Assembly: GCF_004197395.1 (NCBI RefSeq)
Contig: NZ_SELS01000003.1
Location: 1-64,000, forward strand
DNA: 64,000 nt
DNA from: Paraburkholderia sp. UYCP14C
GTDB lineage: Bacteria > Pseudomonadota > Gammaproteobacteria > Burkholderiales > Burkholderiaceae
Reading direction: 5' to 3'
Part shown: positions 15,910 to 26,129 of the stretch, piece after piece
How the letters are laid out: each line of letters opens with the position of its first letter
Numbering within the stretch: the stretch's first letter is position 1
Translations under genes and position numbers: made by a program
Notes under the pieces: model-generated
Told to the model about the DNA's origin: nothing
The model's database searches: none
The model's input: the letters and a program-made list of their open reading frames with translations, nothing else

Positions 15910-16806
15910 ATGAGCGAAGCACCACACGGAGCCCCAATCAAAACCCCAGCACAGCTCATCGCCGCGGTTATCGCCGGGTTTGCTGTGCCGATCGTCATCA
16001 TCGTTCTGCTCGCCGTCTACGTCGACAATTCGACGCGCACCGGCGCCGGCACCGACTCCCTCTCCGAAGCCGAAGTCACCTCCCGCATTCATCCGATCGC
16101 CCAGGTCGAGATTCGCGATGCCAACGCGCCGCGCGTCTACAAGAGCGGCGAGGAAGTCTACAAGGCGGTCTGCTCGGCATGTCACGCGTCGGGCGCCGCT
16201 GGCGCGCCGAAATTCACCAACACGGCCGACTGGGCGCCGCGCATCGCGCAAGGCTTCGACACGCTGTGGCACACCGCGCTGTCCGGCAAGGGCGCGATGC
16301 CGCCGCGCGGCGGCACGAGCCCCGACGACTACAGCGACTTCGAGATCGCGCGCGCAGTCGCGTATATGGCGAACAATTCGGGAGCGAGCTTCCCCGAGCC
16401 GGCACAACCGGCGGCGGGCGCGGCGGCAGCATCCGGTGCGGCAGCGGCAGGCGCGGCCGGTGCATCGGACGCGGGCGCAGCCCAGGCCGCCGCGGCGATG
16501 GCCGCAATGGCCAGCGTGCCGCAGACCGCCGCACCGGCAGCAGGCGGCGCGCAAAGCGCGGACGCCTCGCAGGCCGGCAAGGCGCTGTATCAGCAGGTAT
16601 GCCAAGCCTGTCACGCTGCCGGCGTGCTGAATGCGCCGAAGTTCGGCGACAAGGAAGCATGGGAGCCGCGCCTGAAGGACTCGATGGACACGGTCTACAA
16701 CTACGCTCTGCACGGCAAGGGCGCGATGCCGCCGAAGGGTGGCTCGAACGCATCGGACGCAGACGTGAAGGCCGCGGTCGACTACATGGTCAGCGCGGTG
16801 AAATAA
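15910..16806 (+). CDS. Dihaem cytochrome c5 family protein
   Basis: A 298-residue membrane-anchored electron carrier. A transmembrane segment at about 16-37 anchors two periplasmic cytochrome c domains. The first has haem motif CSACH (88-92) and axial Met130 in KGAMPP; the second has CQACH (231-235) and Met273 in the same motif. An Ala-rich linker at about 165-220 separates them. The start at 15910 is chosen over the upstream ATG because it follows GGAG and leads straight to the anchor. Such dihaem c5 proteins probably pass electrons to terminal oxidases; the partner is not in this window. Confidence 0.9.
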   Translation: MSEAPHGAPIKTPAQLIAAVIAGFAVPIVIIVLLAVYVDNSTRTGAGTDSLSEAEVTSRIHPIAQVEIRDANAPRVYKSGEEVYKAVCSACHASGAAGAPKFTNTADWAPRIAQGFDTLWHTALSGKGAMPPRGGTSPDDYSDFEIARAVAYMANNSGASFPEPAQPAAGAAAASGAAAAGAAGASDAGAAQAAAAMAAMASVPQTAAPAAGGAQSADASQAGKALYQQVCQACHAAGVLNAPKFGDKEAWEPRLKDSMDTVYNYALHGKGAMPPKGGSNASDADVKAAVDYMVSAVK

Positions 16807-16836
16807 AGCGGGCGGCATCGGCCGTCGCTGAAATGA

Positions 16837-16876
16837 AAAATCCCTGCATGCGGTAACCCGATGCAGGGATTTTTTT
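16837..16876. terminator. Bidirectional terminator between cytochrome c and rep
   Basis: Stem TCCCTGCAT (16841-16849) with ATGCAGGGA (16861-16869), an A run before and a T run after, between two convergent genes. Confidence 0.88.
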
Positions 16877-16935
16877 GTGCGCAATGGCCCAATGGCCTTT
16901 AGCCGCGCCTGGCAGCCATGCAAAGCCCAGCCCGC

Positions 16936-19026
16936 TCACGCCTTCTGCAACAGCGCCTTCAAACTCGCGAGCCGATCCTTCGGCGACATCGGCGCTTCTT
17001 CCGCTGTCGGCGGCGGCGCATCGTCGAGCAGCATCTCGTTGATAAAACGCGACGGCTCGCAGACGACCGTCTCCCGCGCCCGCTTGCGCTTCTTGCACCA
17101 GTTCAGATGCAGACTGCGCTGCGCGCGCGTGATCGCGACGTACATCAGCCGGCGCTCTTCCTCGATGCGCGCATCGTCGATCGGCTCGTCATCCGCGCCG
17201 CCGCGATGCGGCATGATGCCTTCCTCGACGCCGACCAGGAACACGTGCGGATATTCGAGCCCCTTCGACGCATGCACGGTCGACAGCCGCACCGCATCCG
17301 GATCTTCCTCACGGCCTTCGAGCATCGACATCAGCGCCACCGTCTGGATCAGGCCGAGCAGGTTCTTGCCGGTGTCGCCGAAGCCGTCGGCGGTGTCGTA
17401 GCCGGTCGCCTCGCTGGCGCTGCCGGGCTGCGGCTCCTCCTTCGTGCCCTTGCGCTTCAACCACTCGACGAACTCGAGCACGTTCTGCCACTTCGCCTGC
17501 GCCTGGCGCTCATCGAACGCGTCGTACAGATACGCTTCGTAGTGGATCGCGTCCATCAACTCGTCGAGTAGCGTGCCCGCCGCGTCCTTCTCCGCGCGCT
17601 CGGTCAGGCGCTGCATGAAGTCGCAGAACGCGCGCATCGGCTCGATCTGACGCGGCGACAGACGCGCCTCGATGCCACCCATGTAGACCGCTTCGAACAG
17701 CGACACCTTCGCCTGGCCCGCGAACGCGCCGAGCGCCTCCAGCGTCGTATTGCCGACGCCGCGACGTGGTGTCGTGATCGCGCGGATGAACGCGGGGTCG
17801 TCGTTCGCGTTGGCGATCAGACGCAGGTACGCGCAGATGTCCTTGATCTCGGCCTTGTCGAAGAACGACTGGCCGCCCGACAGCACGTACGGAATCCGCT
17901 CGCGACGCAGCACCTGCTCGAAGATGCGCGCCTGGAAGTTGCCGCGATACAGAATCGCGTAGTCGCGGAAATTCGCGCGCCGCTCGAACTTGTGCGCGGA
18001 CAGGCGAAACACCACCGACTCAGCCTCGTGCTCCTCGTCGTTGCAGCCCGTCACCGTGATCGTGTCCCCCATGCCGTGCTCGGACCACAGCTTCTTCTCG
18101 AACAGCTTCGGGTTGTTCGCGATCACGTTGTTAGCGGCGGTCAGGATGCGCACCGTCGAGCGGTAATTCTGCTCGAGCTTGATCAGGTGCAGGTTCGGGA
18201 AGTCCTTGCCGAGTTGGCCGAGATTTTCGAGGGTCGCACCGCGCCAGCCGTAGATCGCCTGGTCGTCGTCGCCGACCGCCGTGAACGCCGCGCGCTTGCC
18301 GGCCAGCAGCTTCACCAGTTCGTACTGGCACGCATTGGTGTCCTGATACTCGTCGATCAGCAGGTAGCGCAGCTTGTTCTGCCAGCGGTCGCGCACCTGC
18401 TCGTTGCTCGCGAACAGTTCGGCGGGCAGGCGGATCAGATCGTCGAAATCGACCGCCTGATACGCATGCAGCGTCGCCACGTAGTTGCGATAGACGATCG
18501 CCGCCTGATGCTCGTCCTCGGTCGATGCGGTCGCGATCGCCTGCTCGGGCATGATCAGGCCGTTCTTCCACAGCGAGATGATCGACTGGATCTTGCGGAT
18601 GAAGCCCTTGTCCGTCGAGCCGACCTGTTCCTGGATCATGCCGAAGCAGTCGTCGGAATCCATGATCGAGAACTGCGGCTTCAGGCCGACGTGCTCCGCC
18701 TCCTGCCGCAGGATCTGCACGCCCAGCGAGTGGAAGGTACACACCGTCAGCTGGTTCACGGGCACCTTACGGCCTTCCTTGCCCGGCGCGGTCAGCGTCT
18801 TGCCTTCGAGCAGCTTGCCGACGCGCTCGCGCATTTCCGCCGCGGCCTTGTTCGTGAACGTAACGGCGGCAATGTGACGGGGCTCGAAGCCTTTGGCTTC
18901 GATCAGGTGCGCGATTTTCTGCGTGATCACGCGCGTCTTGCCGCTGCCGGCACCGGCGAGCACGAGACAGGGACCGTCGAGATAACGGACCGCTTCACTT
19001 TGAGCGGGATTCAGGCCTGCGGACAT
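16936..19026 (-). CDS. rep: ATP-dependent DNA helicase Rep
   Basis: A 696-residue UvrD/Rep superfamily 1A helicase that moves 3' to 5' and helps replication forks pass obstacles. The N-terminus (NPAQSEAVRYLDGPCLVLAG) and Walker A GAGSGKT (25-31) are closely Rep-like; motif II is in DEYQDTN, motif III in GDDDQAIYGWRGA, and motifs V/VI are in VHASKGLEYPHVFLVG and VAITRAQR. The length is slightly above E. coli Rep owing to a C-terminal tail. Rep is preferred to UvrD because the HIAAVTFTNKAAAEM region and the lack of a UvrD-like C-terminus match Rep better; PcrA/UvrD remains possible. It is convergent with the cytochrome gene. Confidence 0.88.
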   Translation of the reverse strand: MSAGLNPAQSEAVRYLDGPCLVLAGAGSGKTRVITQKIAHLIEAKGFEPRHIAAVTFTNKAAAEMRERVGKLLEGKTLTAPGKEGRKVPVNQLTVCTFHSLGVQILRQEAEHVGLKPQFSIMDSDDCFGMIQEQVGSTDKGFIRKIQSIISLWKNGLIMPEQAIATASTEDEHQAAIVYRNYVATLHAYQAVDFDDLIRLPAELFASNEQVRDRWQNKLRYLLIDEYQDTNACQYELVKLLAGKRAAFTAVGDDDQAIYGWRGATLENLGQLGKDFPNLHLIKLEQNYRSTVRILTAANNVIANNPKLFEKKLWSEHGMGDTITVTGCNDEEHEAESVVFRLSAHKFERRANFRDYAILYRGNFQARIFEQVLRRERIPYVLSGGQSFFDKAEIKDICAYLRLIANANDDPAFIRAITTPRRGVGNTTLEALGAFAGQAKVSLFEAVYMGGIEARLSPRQIEPMRAFCDFMQRLTERAEKDAAGTLLDELMDAIHYEAYLYDAFDERQAQAKWQNVLEFVEWLKRKGTKEEPQPGSASEATGYDTADGFGDTGKNLLGLIQTVALMSMLEGREEDPDAVRLSTVHASKGLEYPHVFLVGVEEGIMPHRGGADDEPIDDARIEEERRLMYVAITRAQRSLHLNWCKKRKRARETVVCEPSRFINEMLLDDAPPPTAEEAPMSPKDRLASLKALLQKA

Positions 19027-19335
19027 CGTTTGTGGATGGGTAACACGGTTGAGGGCCGCTGAGGTCGGACGGGCGGGAGGCGCCGGCCGATGGCCCGGGA
19101 CATGCTGCGCGGCGCAATGCGCGCGAGAGGTGCGATGTTAACACGGACACCGCGATGGACGCCCTCGATGAACACCAGCGCTGAATGCCTCGCTTGACCG
19201 AACGCCCCGAAGGACCGCGCGCAAGACCGGCGCCGATGCTGAGCCCCCGGTCCCGCCCACAAATGCCACAATGACGGGATTGCGCGCCGTCGCCGCGGTG
19301 GCAAGGCGGCGCGCCGCTCCTCCAGGAAGACTCGC
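19027..19335. other. Divergent promoter region between rep and the oxidoreductase
   Basis: About 309 bases without a gene. It must hold both promoters; no convincing -35/-10 pair was picked out by eye. AGGA lies before the ATG at 19336. Confidence 0.4.
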
Positions 19336-20385
19336 ATGTCCGCATCGCTGAAGATTGGATTGATGGGCTACGGCTTCGCCGGCGCGACGTTTCACGCACC
19401 GGTGATCGAACATTGCGGACGCGCGAGCGTCGCCGCGATCGCGACCGGGCAATCCGAGCGCGCGCACGCCGACTATCCGCACGCGAAAATCGTCGCCGAT
19501 CTCGACGCGCTGCTCGCGCTCGACGAGATCGAGTGCATCGTGATCGCGACGCCCAACGACACCCACTTCGACCTCGCGCGCCGCACGCTCGAAGCCGGCA
19601 AACACGTGGTCGTCGACAAGCCGGTCACGCTGTCCGCCGCCGACGCCTACACGCTCGCCAATATCGCGCTCGCGCGCGGCAAGCTGTTCGTGCCCTTTCA
19701 CAATCGGCGTTGGGACGGCGACTTCCTGACCGTGCGCGATCTGCTCGCGCGCGTGGAACTGGGGCGCGTCACGCAGTACGAATCGCATTTCGACCGCTTC
19801 CGGCCGGGCGTGCGCCAGCGCTGGCGCGAAGACGTGACGCGCGGCGGCGGTCTGCTGTTCGATCTCGGCCCGCATCTGATCGACCAGGCGCTCGCCCTCT
19901 TCGGCGCACCGCAGACCGTATCGGCGACGGTGCGCTCGCATCGCGACGACGCCAGCGCCCCCGACTACGTGCACATCCAGCTCGGCTACGACGACTTCGA
20001 GGTCGTGCTGCACGCGAGCGCGCTGACTGCGTTGCCGGGACCGCGCTATGCGATCCACGGCACACGCGGCAGCTACGTGAAGTACGGGCTCGACACCCAG
20101 GAAGACCAGCTCAAAGCCGGCCTGCACCCGGGCGACGAAGGCTTCGGCGCCGGCAATACCCCCGGCGTGCTGCGCGTGCTCGAAGGCGACCAGGAAGTCG
20201 AGCGCGAATTGCCGACCCGCAACGGCGAGTACGCCGGCTTCTATATTGCATTGGCCGATGCGATCCAGAACGGCGTCGCATTTCCGGTCAGCACGCGCGA
20301 CGCGGTCGACGTGATGACGATCATCGAACTGGCCGCGCGCAGCTCCGAACAGGGCGTGCGGCTGCCGTTCGAGCGCATTCGCTGA
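19336..20385 (+). CDS. Gfo/Idh/MocA family NAD(P)-dependent oxidoreductase
   Basis: A 349-residue enzyme with an N-terminal Rossmann fold (GLMGYGFAGATFHAPVI near residues 8-24) and the family's DKPVTLSAADA motif near 95, where the Lys is catalytic in characterised members. The C-terminal half is the alpha/beta substrate domain, with GGGLLFDLGPHLIDQAL holding the usual Asp/His pair. It resembles the YhhX/YdgJ type. The substrate is probably a sugar, inositol or related polyol, but nothing in the context identifies it. AGGA precedes the start at good spacing. A strong hairpin follows the gene. Confidence 0.85.
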   Translation: MSASLKIGLMGYGFAGATFHAPVIEHCGRASVAAIATGQSERAHADYPHAKIVADLDALLALDEIECIVIATPNDTHFDLARRTLEAGKHVVVDKPVTLSAADAYTLANIALARGKLFVPFHNRRWDGDFLTVRDLLARVELGRVTQYESHFDRFRPGVRQRWREDVTRGGGLLFDLGPHLIDQALALFGAPQTVSATVRSHRDDASAPDYVHIQLGYDDFEVVLHASALTALPGPRYAIHGTRGSYVKYGLDTQEDQLKAGLHPGDEGFGAGNTPGVLRVLEGDQEVERELPTRNGEYAGFYIALADAIQNGVAFPVSTRDAVDVMTIIELAARSSEQGVRLPFERIR

Positions 20386-20439
20386 ATCCCGCGCCACCGG
20401 GCATCACTACCGCGCGACCCGGCCTTGTGTACCAAAAAC

Positions 20440-20472
20440 CCGGCGGCCTTTTCCCTGCGCAAAGGCCGCCGG
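20440..20472. terminator. 12-bp hairpin after the oxidoreductase gene
   Basis: CCGGCGGCCTTT (20440-20451) pairs perfectly with AAAGGCCGCCGG (20461-20472) around a 9-base loop. The U-tract lies only on the minus strand, so it would terminate leftward transcription better than rightward. It may still act as a 3' stabilising hairpin for the oxidoreductase mRNA. Confidence 0.45.
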
Positions 20473-20603
20473 CGCGGGCTTCCCTGACATTCCAGAAAGG
20501 AACATAAAGTTACAAATTCGCCCTCTGCTGAGTCAGCGGGCGCTCGTCGTCATCCGTTGCTAGCGGGTAGCAACTCAATACGACAACGACTCCGGGAGAA
20601 TCC

Positions 20604-20954
20604 ATGTCTCGAATCATCCGTGCCCTCGCCGCATGCGCGCTGCTCACCTCCGTCGCAGCCTGCGTGGTGACGCCGCCGCCCGCGCCGCATCCGGGCCCGA
20701 CTCCGCAGCAGATCGCCGACCAGCGCCTGCATCAGGTCGACGGCCGCATCGACAATCTCGCGCACCGTATCGACAATCACGTGAATCAGGGCTATTACCC
20801 GCCGCCGCAAGGCGCGTCGCTGCATCACCGTCTCGAGACGATCCGTCAGGAAGCGCACGACATGGCCGCGCAGCATGGCGGCGGCTTGTCCGCGGACGAA
20901 CAGCGTGTGCTGAATCAGGAGCTGGATAACGCGGCTCATGCGATCGGCGAGTAA
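20604..20954 (+). CDS. Small putative lipoprotein
   Basis: A 116-residue protein with a lipoprotein signal ending in VAAC (Cys20). A Pro-rich linker (VTPPPAPHPGPTP) is followed by a helical region with LHQVDGRIDNLAHRIDNHVN, heptad-like and possibly coiled coil, and a C-terminal DEQRVLNQELDNAAHAI. It is probably anchored to the outer membrane. No functional family was recognised. A GGGAG ribosome-binding site precedes the ATG. It is a single gene, followed by an intrinsic terminator at 21059. Confidence 0.7.
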   Translation: MSRIIRALAACALLTSVAACVVTPPPAPHPGPTPQQIADQRLHQVDGRIDNLAHRIDNHVNQGYYPPPQGASLHHRLETIRQEAHDMAAQHGGGLSADEQRVLNQELDNAAHAIGE

Positions 20955-21058
20955 GCCGGTAATCGAGCCGGCAAACTGACTCGGTACACGAGCTTCAAGG
21001 TGAGCACCCACTCCCGCTAAACATGCGGTGGCGGACAGCATCGAAACAAGCTTCTCAG

Positions 21059-21086
21059 AAGCGCGGCCCCCGGTCCGCGCTTTTTT
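21059..21086 (+). terminator. Intrinsic terminator before the gcv promoter
   Basis: AAGCGCGG (21059-21066) and CCGCGC (21075-21080) followed by TTTTTT. It insulates the gcv operon from the lipoprotein gene. Confidence 0.8.
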
Positions 21087-21141
21087 CTTTTTGGCGCCCC
21101 GACCCGCCGCGCCCGCCCCCACACCGCTCGCGGGCCTTTAT

Positions 21142-21170
21142 TTGACAAGCCCCGGCCCGTCGCGTACATT
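21142..21170 (+). promoter_or_regulatory. Strong sigma70 promoter of the gcv operon
   Basis: Perfect TTGACA (21142-21147), a 17-base spacer and TACATT (21165-21170). Transcription would begin at about 21177, immediately at the first glycine aptamer. Confidence 0.85.
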
Positions 21171-21176
21171 CGCCGC

Positions 21177-21452
21177 ACGCGTCGGGAGAGCGTGCTGGCA
21201 AGCGAAAAATCGCAGGCCGCGCCGCCGAAGGGGCACACCCGCAAACTCTCAGGCAAAAGGACCGACCGCGTCGAAAGAACCCGCCTTCCGGCGGTTTTTT
21301 CGCACTCTGGAGAGCGGCAGTAGCCATCCGCGTCGCACGTCGCGCACCGCAGGCAGGCTGCCCACCGAAGGGGCGCGCGTTTCACCGTGACAGATCGGGC
21401 TCATCGAGCCAGTCGCGGCGGCGCAATCTCTCAGGTATCGAGGACAGAGGGG
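21177..21452 (+). ncRNA. Tandem glycine riboswitch upstream of gcvT
   Basis: Aptamer 1 (about 21179-21268) has P1 GTCGG/CCGAC, the GGGAGAG and GCCGAAGGGGCA core, CTCTCAGG and the AAAAGGACCG end. Aptamer 2 (21305-21450) has P1 CTCTG/CAGAG, a second GGAGAG, CCGAAGGGGC, CTCTCAGG and ACAGAGGGG. Both are consensus glycine-aptamer landmarks. The first transcribed base would lie next to aptamer 1. In most bacteria this class switches gcv genes on when glycine is high. The linker between the aptamers is unusual because it holds a U-tract hairpin (see separate entry). Confidence 0.9.
21281..21300 (+). terminator. Terminator-like hairpin in the inter-aptamer linker
   Basis: CCGCC (21281-21285), loop TTCC, GGCGG (21290-21294), then six T. 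The stem is short but GC-only and lies exactly between the two glycine aptamers. Confidence 0.55.
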
Positions 21453-21467
21453 TCATGCAGAACCACG

Positions 21468-21513
21468 CTCGCAGGCACAAGGCCGCGAGGCAGTGCGCCG
21501 CATGGCCTTTTTT
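21468..21513 (+). terminator. Expression-platform terminator of the glycine riboswitch
   Basis: AAGGCC (21479-21484) pairs with GGCCTT (21504-21509), and a T run spans 21508-21513. A competing helix CTCGC (21468-21472)/GCGAG (21485-21489) could block it, giving a two-state switch. It ends 25 bases before the gcvT ATG. Confidence 0.65.
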
Positions 21514-21537
21514 GTTTCGCGAGACGCCCGAGGCCCC

Positions 21538-22656
21538 ATGACCGAACTCAAACACACCCCGCTCCACGCCGCTCACCGCGCGCTCAATGCCCGCATGGTC
21601 GACTTCGGCGGCTGGGACATGCCCGTCAACTACGGCTCGCAGATCGAGGAACATCGCGCCGTGCGCACCGACGCCGGCATGTTCGACGTGTCCCACATGT
21701 GCGTGGTCGACTTCATCGGCGAGCGCGTCCGCGCGTTTTTCGAATATGCGCTCGCGAACAACGTCGCGAAGCTGCAAACGCCGGGCCGCGCGCTCTACTC
21801 CTGCATGCTGAATCCGAACGGCGGCGTGATCGACGATCTGATCGTCTATTACTTCGCCGAAGACCACTTCCGCGTGGTCGTCAACGCCGGCACCGCCGAC
21901 AAAGACATCGCGTGGTTCAGCCAACTCAATGCCGAAGGCGGCTTCGGCCTCACCATCACGCCGCGCCGCGATCTGGCGATCGTCGCCGTGCAAGGCCCGA
22001 ACGCGCGCGAAAAAGCGTGGCAAACCGTGCCGGCCGCGCGCGCCGCGACCGAAGCGCTGAAGCCGTTCAACGCCGCGCGCATCGACGGCACGCCGTTCGG
22101 CGAGTTGACCGTTGCGCGCACCGGCTACACCGGCGAAGACGGCTTCGAGATCATCGTGCCGGCCGCCCACGTCGAAGCGCTGTGGAATGCACTCGCCGCC
22201 AACGGCGTGCGCCCAGCCGGTCTCGGCGCGCGCGACACGCTGCGCCTCGAAGCCGGCATGAATCTGTACGGCCAGGACATGGACGACAATGTCTCGCCGC
22301 TCGACGCCGGCCTCGCATGGACCGTCGACCTCACCTCGCCGCGCGACTTCGTCGGCAAGAGCCGGCTCGAAGCCGACGGCTCGCGCGCCGCGTTCGTCGG
22401 CCTGATCCTGCTGAAGGACAACGGCAAGGCCGCGGGCGTGCTGCGCGCGCATCAGAAGGTCGTCACGCCGCACGGCGACGGCGAAATCACCAGCGGCACG
22501 TTCTCGCCGACCATGCAGGAATCGATCGCCTTCGCGCGCGTGCCGAAAGGCGTGCAGCCGGGCGACACCGTGCACGTCCAGATTCGCGACAAAGCCTGCC
22601 CCGCAAGCGTGGTAAAACTGCCGTTCGTGCGCAATGGCAAGGTGCTGGCGGTCTAA
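21538..22656 (+). CDS. gcvT: Aminomethyltransferase, glycine cleavage T protein
   Basis: A 372-residue T protein of the glycine cleavage system. It moves the methylene group from lipoyl-bound aminomethyl on GcvH to tetrahydrofolate, releasing ammonia. Landmarks: [22 protein letters not shown] at the N-terminus, DVSHM in the folate site, and [12 protein letters not shown] in the middle. The start at 21538 (MTELKHTPL) is chosen over an in-frame ATG 45 bases upstream because the upstream stretch overlaps the riboswitch terminator. It is the first gene of gcvT-gcvH-gcvP and is controlled by the riboswitch. Confidence 0.96.
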   Translation: MTELKHTPLHAAHRALNARMVDFGGWDMPVNYGSQIEEHRAVRTDAGMFDVSHMCVVDFIGERVRAFFEYALANNVAKLQTPGRALYSCMLNPNGGVIDDLIVYYFAEDHFRVVVNAGTADKDIAWFSQLNAEGGFGLTITPRRDLAIVAVQGPNAREKAWQTVPAARAATEALKPFNAARIDGTPFGELTVARTGYTGEDGFEIIVPAAHVEALWNALAANGVRPAGLGARDTLRLEAGMNLYGQDMDDNVSPLDAGLAWTVDLTSPRDFVGKSRLEADGSRAAFVGLILLKDNGKAAGVLRAHQKVVTPHGDGEITSGTFSPTMQESIAFARVPKGVQPGDTVHVQIRDKACPASVVKLPFVRNGKVLAV

Positions 22657-22717
22657 GCGGCCGGCGCACGCCCCCTACATTCAAAACACTACCGAACACA
22701 CCGTTTAGGAGCATCCG

Positions 22718-23098
22718 ATGAGCATCCCGGCCGATCTGAAATACACCGAATCGCACGAATGGGTCCGCACCGAAGCGGACGGCACGCTGACGGTCGGCAT
22801 CACCGACCACGCGCAGGAAGCGCTCGGCGACATCGTCTTCTTCGAAGTCCAGGAACTGGGCAAGTCCGTGAGCGCGGGCGACACCGTCGCCGTGATCGAA
22901 TCGGTGAAAGCCGCTTCCGATATCTACGCGCCGGTTTCGGGCGAAGTGATCGAGGCGAACACCACCGTCGCCGACTCGCCGGACAGCGTCAACAGCACGC
23001 CGTACGACAGTTGGCTGTTCAAGATCAAGCCGGCCGCCGATGCGTCGCTCGAGCGTCTGATCGACGCCGACGCGTACGCAAAGTCGATCGGCGCCTGA
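22718..23098 (+). CDS. gcvH: Glycine cleavage H protein
   Basis: A 126-residue lipoyl carrier that shuttles the aminomethyl group between GcvP, GcvT and the lipoamide dehydrogenase. The lipoyl-lysine lies in [19 protein letters not shown], the standard ESVKA motif, near residue 65. The N-terminal [10 protein letters not shown] is typical of bacterial H proteins and the length is normal. TAGGAG precedes the ATG. It sits 61 bases after gcvT and about 95 before gcvP, within the riboswitch-controlled operon. Confidence 0.97.
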   Translation: MSIPADLKYTESHEWVRTEADGTLTVGITDHAQEALGDIVFFEVQELGKSVSAGDTVAVIESVKAASDIYAPVSGEVIEANTTVADSPDSVNSTPYDSWLFKIKPAADASLERLIDADAYAKSIGA

Positions 23099-23192
23099 GT
23101 CGCGACCTGACTCACTGCCTGATTCACTTTTCGTTTTAACCGTCAGACGCGGCGCTCGCACCACGGCGCGCGCCGCGCCGCCAGGAACACCC

Positions 23193-26129
23193 ATGAAGCT
23201 CGAACACCCGGATCGTCTGATGAACCGCACTCCTCTCTCGCTCGCCGCGCTCGAAGTGCACGACGCCTTCGCCGAACGGCATATCGGCCCGGATGCGGCC
23301 GACCAGCAAGCGATGCTCGAAGCCCTCGGCTTCGCGTCGCGCGCGGCATTGATCGACGCCGTCATCCCGAAGACGATCCGCCGCACCGAAACCCTGCCGC
23401 TCGGCCCCTTCGCGCAACCGAAGAGCGAAGCCGAAGCGCTCGCCGCGCTGCGCGAGCTCGCGGACAAGAACCAGGTGTTCCGCTCCTACATCGGCCAGGG
23501 CTATTACAACGCCCACACGCCGACGGTGATCCTGCGCAACGTGCTGGAAAATCCGGCGTGGTACACCGCGTACACGCCATACCAGCCTGAAATTTCCCAA
23601 GGCCGTCTGGAGGCCCTGCTGAACTTCCAGCAGATGGTCACCGACCTGACCGGCCTCGCGATCTCGAACGCATCGCTGCTCGACGAAGCGACCGCCGCCG
23701 CCGAAGCGATGACGCTTCTGCAACGCGTCGGTAAGCCGAAGTCGAACGTGTTCTTCGTCGCCGACGACGTGCTGCCGCAAACCATCGAAGTCGTGAAGAC
23801 GCGCGCGACGCCGGTCGGCATCGAAGTGAAAGTGGGCCCGGCCGCTGCAGCCGCCGACGCCAACGCGTTCGGCGTGCTGCTGCAATACCCGGGCGTGAAC
23901 GGTGACGTGCGCGACTACCGCGCGCTGACCGAAGCGATTCACGCGGCGGGCGGCCATGTGGTCGCCGCCGCCGACCTGCTCGCGCTGACGGTGCTGACGC
24001 CGCCGGGCGAATGGGGCGCCGACGTCGCGGTCGGCAATACGCAGCGTTTCGGCGTGCCGGTCGGCTTCGGCGGCCCGCATGCCGCGTACCTCGCGGTGCG
24101 CGACGAATTCAAGCGGCAGATGCCGGGGCGCCTCGTCGGCGTGACCGTCGACGCGCAAGGCAACCCCGCGCTGCGTCTCGCGCTGCAAACGCGCGAGCAG
24201 CACATCCGCCGCGAGAAGGCGACCTCGAACGTGTGTACCGCGCAGGCGCTGCTCGCGATCATGGCGAGCATGTACGCGGTCTATCACGGCCCGCGCGGCC
24301 TGAAGACGATCGCGCTGCGCGTGAACCGCATCGCCACGCTGCTCGCCGAAGGCGCGAAGCAACTCGGCTACAAGCTCGTCAACGAAACCTTCTTCGATAC
24401 GCTCACGTTCGACACCGGCGCACGCACGCAAGCGCTGCATGACGCGGCCACGGCGAAGCGCATCAACCTGCGCCGCGTGAGCGCGACGCAAGTCGGCCTG
24501 TCGATCGACGAAACCACCACGCGCCAGGATCTGGCCGACCTGCTCGCGGTGTTCGCGCAAGCGGCCTTCTCGAGCGACGTGCCGCAAGTCGACGCGCTCG
24601 ACGCCGCGCTGAGCGCATCGAACACCGCATCGGTGCCGGCCGCGCTCGAACGCACGAGCGCGTACCTGACGCATCACGTGTTCAACCGTCATCATTCGGA
24701 AACGGAAATGCTGCGCTATCTGCGCAGCCTGTCGGACAAGGACCTCGCGCTCGACCGCTCGATGATCCCGCTCGGCTCGTGCACGATGAAGCTGAACGCG
24801 ACCTCGGAAATGCTGCCGGTCACATGGCCGGAGTTCGGTCAGATCCATCCGTTCGCGCCGGCTGACCAGACCGTCGGCTATCGCGAGATGATCGATCAGC
24901 TCGAAGAGATGCTGGTCGCAGCGACCGGCTACGCGGCCGTGTCGCTGCAGCCGAACGCGGGCTCGCAGGGCGAGTACGCGGGTCTGTTGATCATCCACGC
25001 GTACCACGCGTCGCGCGGCGAAGCGCATCGCAACGTCTGCCTGATTCCCGCTTCGGCGCACGGCACGAACCCGGCGTCAGCGCAGATGGCCGGCATGCAG
25101 GTCGTGGTCGTCGCATGCGACGCGCAGGGCAACGTCGATATCGAAGACCTGAAGAAGAAGGCCGCGCAGCACGCCGACAAGCTCGCGGCGATCATGATCA
25201 CGTATCCGTCCACGCATGGCGTGTTCGAACAGAATGTCCGCGAAATCTGTGAGATCGTTCATGCGCACGGCGGCCAGGTGTACGTGGACGGCGCGAACAT
25301 GAATGCGATGGTCGGTCTGTGCGCACCGGGGCAGTTCGGCGGCGACGTCTCGCACCTGAACCTGCACAAGACCTTCTGCATTCCGCACGGCGGCGGCGGC
25401 CCGGGCGTCGGTCCGGTCGCGGTCGGCGCGCATCTCGCGCAGTTCCTGCCGAATCAGACTTCGTCGGGCTATGAGCGCGCGCCGCAAGGCATTGGCGCGG
25501 TGTCGGGCGCGCCGTACGGCTCGGCATCGATCCTGCCGATCTCGTGGATGTACATCGCGATGATGGGCGCGAAGAACCTGACCGCCGCGACCGAAACCGC
25601 GATCCTCAACGCGAACTATGTCGCGAACAAGCTCGCGCCGCACTATCCGGTGCTGTACTCGGGCCCCGGCGGCCTCGTCGCGCACGAGTGCATTCTCGAT
25701 CTGCGTCCGATCAAGGACACCAGCGGCATCACCGTCGACGACGTCGCCAAGCGCCTCGCCGACTACGGCTTCCACGCGCCGACGATGAGCTTCCCGGTGC
25801 CGGGCACACTGATGGTCGAGCCGACCGAGTCGGAGTCGAAGGAAGAGCTCGATCGCTTCGTCGAGGCGATGATCGCGATCCGCGAGGAAATCCGCGCGGT
25901 CGAGGAAGGCCATTCGGATCGCGAGGACAATCCGCTGAAGCACGCGCCGCACACGGCGGCGGTCGTGATCGCCGACGACTGGAAGCATGCGTATGCGCGC
26001 GAGACCGCCGCCTATCCGCTGAAGACGCTGATCGCGAACAAGTACTGGCCGCCGGTCGGCCGCGCGGACAATGTGTACGGCGATCGCAATCTGTTCTGCT
26101 CGTGCGTGCCGATCGCGGATTACGAGTAA
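23193..26129 (+). CDS. gcvP: Glycine dehydrogenase (decarboxylating), P protein
   Basis: A 978-residue PLP enzyme that decarboxylates glycine and loads the aminomethyl group on GcvH. It is the single-chain (homodimeric) form, not the split GcvPA/GcvPB form. The N-half carries [20 protein letters not shown] and [20 protein letters not shown]; the PLP Lys is K726 in [24 protein letters not shown] and AHGTNPASA are further conserved segments. The N-terminus [13 protein letters not shown] could alternatively start at the internal ATG at 23220. It completes the riboswitch-controlled operon. Confidence 0.97.
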   Translation: MKLEHPDRLMNRTPLSLAALEVHDAFAERHIGPDAADQQAMLEALGFASRAALIDAVIPKTIRRTETLPLGPFAQPKSEAEALAALRELADKNQVFRSYIGQGYYNAHTPTVILRNVLENPAWYTAYTPYQPEISQGRLEALLNFQQMVTDLTGLAISNASLLDEATAAAEAMTLLQRVGKPKSNVFFVADDVLPQTIEVVKTRATPVGIEVKVGPAAAAADANAFGVLLQYPGVNGDVRDYRALTEAIHAAGGHVVAAADLLALTVLTPPGEWGADVAVGNTQRFGVPVGFGGPHAAYLAVRDEFKRQMPGRLVGVTVDAQGNPALRLALQTREQHIRREKATSNVCTAQALLAIMASMYAVYHGPRGLKTIALRVNRIATLLAEGAKQLGYKLVNETFFDTLTFDTGARTQALHDAATAKRINLRRVSATQVGLSIDETTTRQDLADLLAVFAQAAFSSDVPQVDALDAALSASNTASVPAALERTSAYLTHHVFNRHHSETEMLRYLRSLSDKDLALDRSMIPLGSCTMKLNATSEMLPVTWPEFGQIHPFAPADQTVGYREMIDQLEEMLVAATGYAAVSLQPNAGSQGEYAGLLIIHAYHASRGEAHRNVCLIPASAHGTNPASAQMAGMQVVVVACDAQGNVDIEDLKKKAAQHADKLAAIMITYPSTHGVFEQNVREICEIVHAHGGQVYVDGANMNAMVGLCAPGQFGGDVSHLNLHKTFCIPHGGGGPGVGPVAVGAHLAQFLPNQTSSGYERAPQGIGAVSGAPYGSASILPISWMYIAMMGAKNLTAATETAILNANYVANKLAPHYPVLYSGPGGLVAHECILDLRPIKDTSGITVDDVAKRLADYGFHAPTMSFPVPGTLMVEPTESESKEELDRFVEAMIAIREEIRAVEEGHSDREDNPLKHAPHTAAVVIADDWKHAYARETAAYPLKTLIANKYWPPVGRADNVYGDRNLFCSCVPIADYE

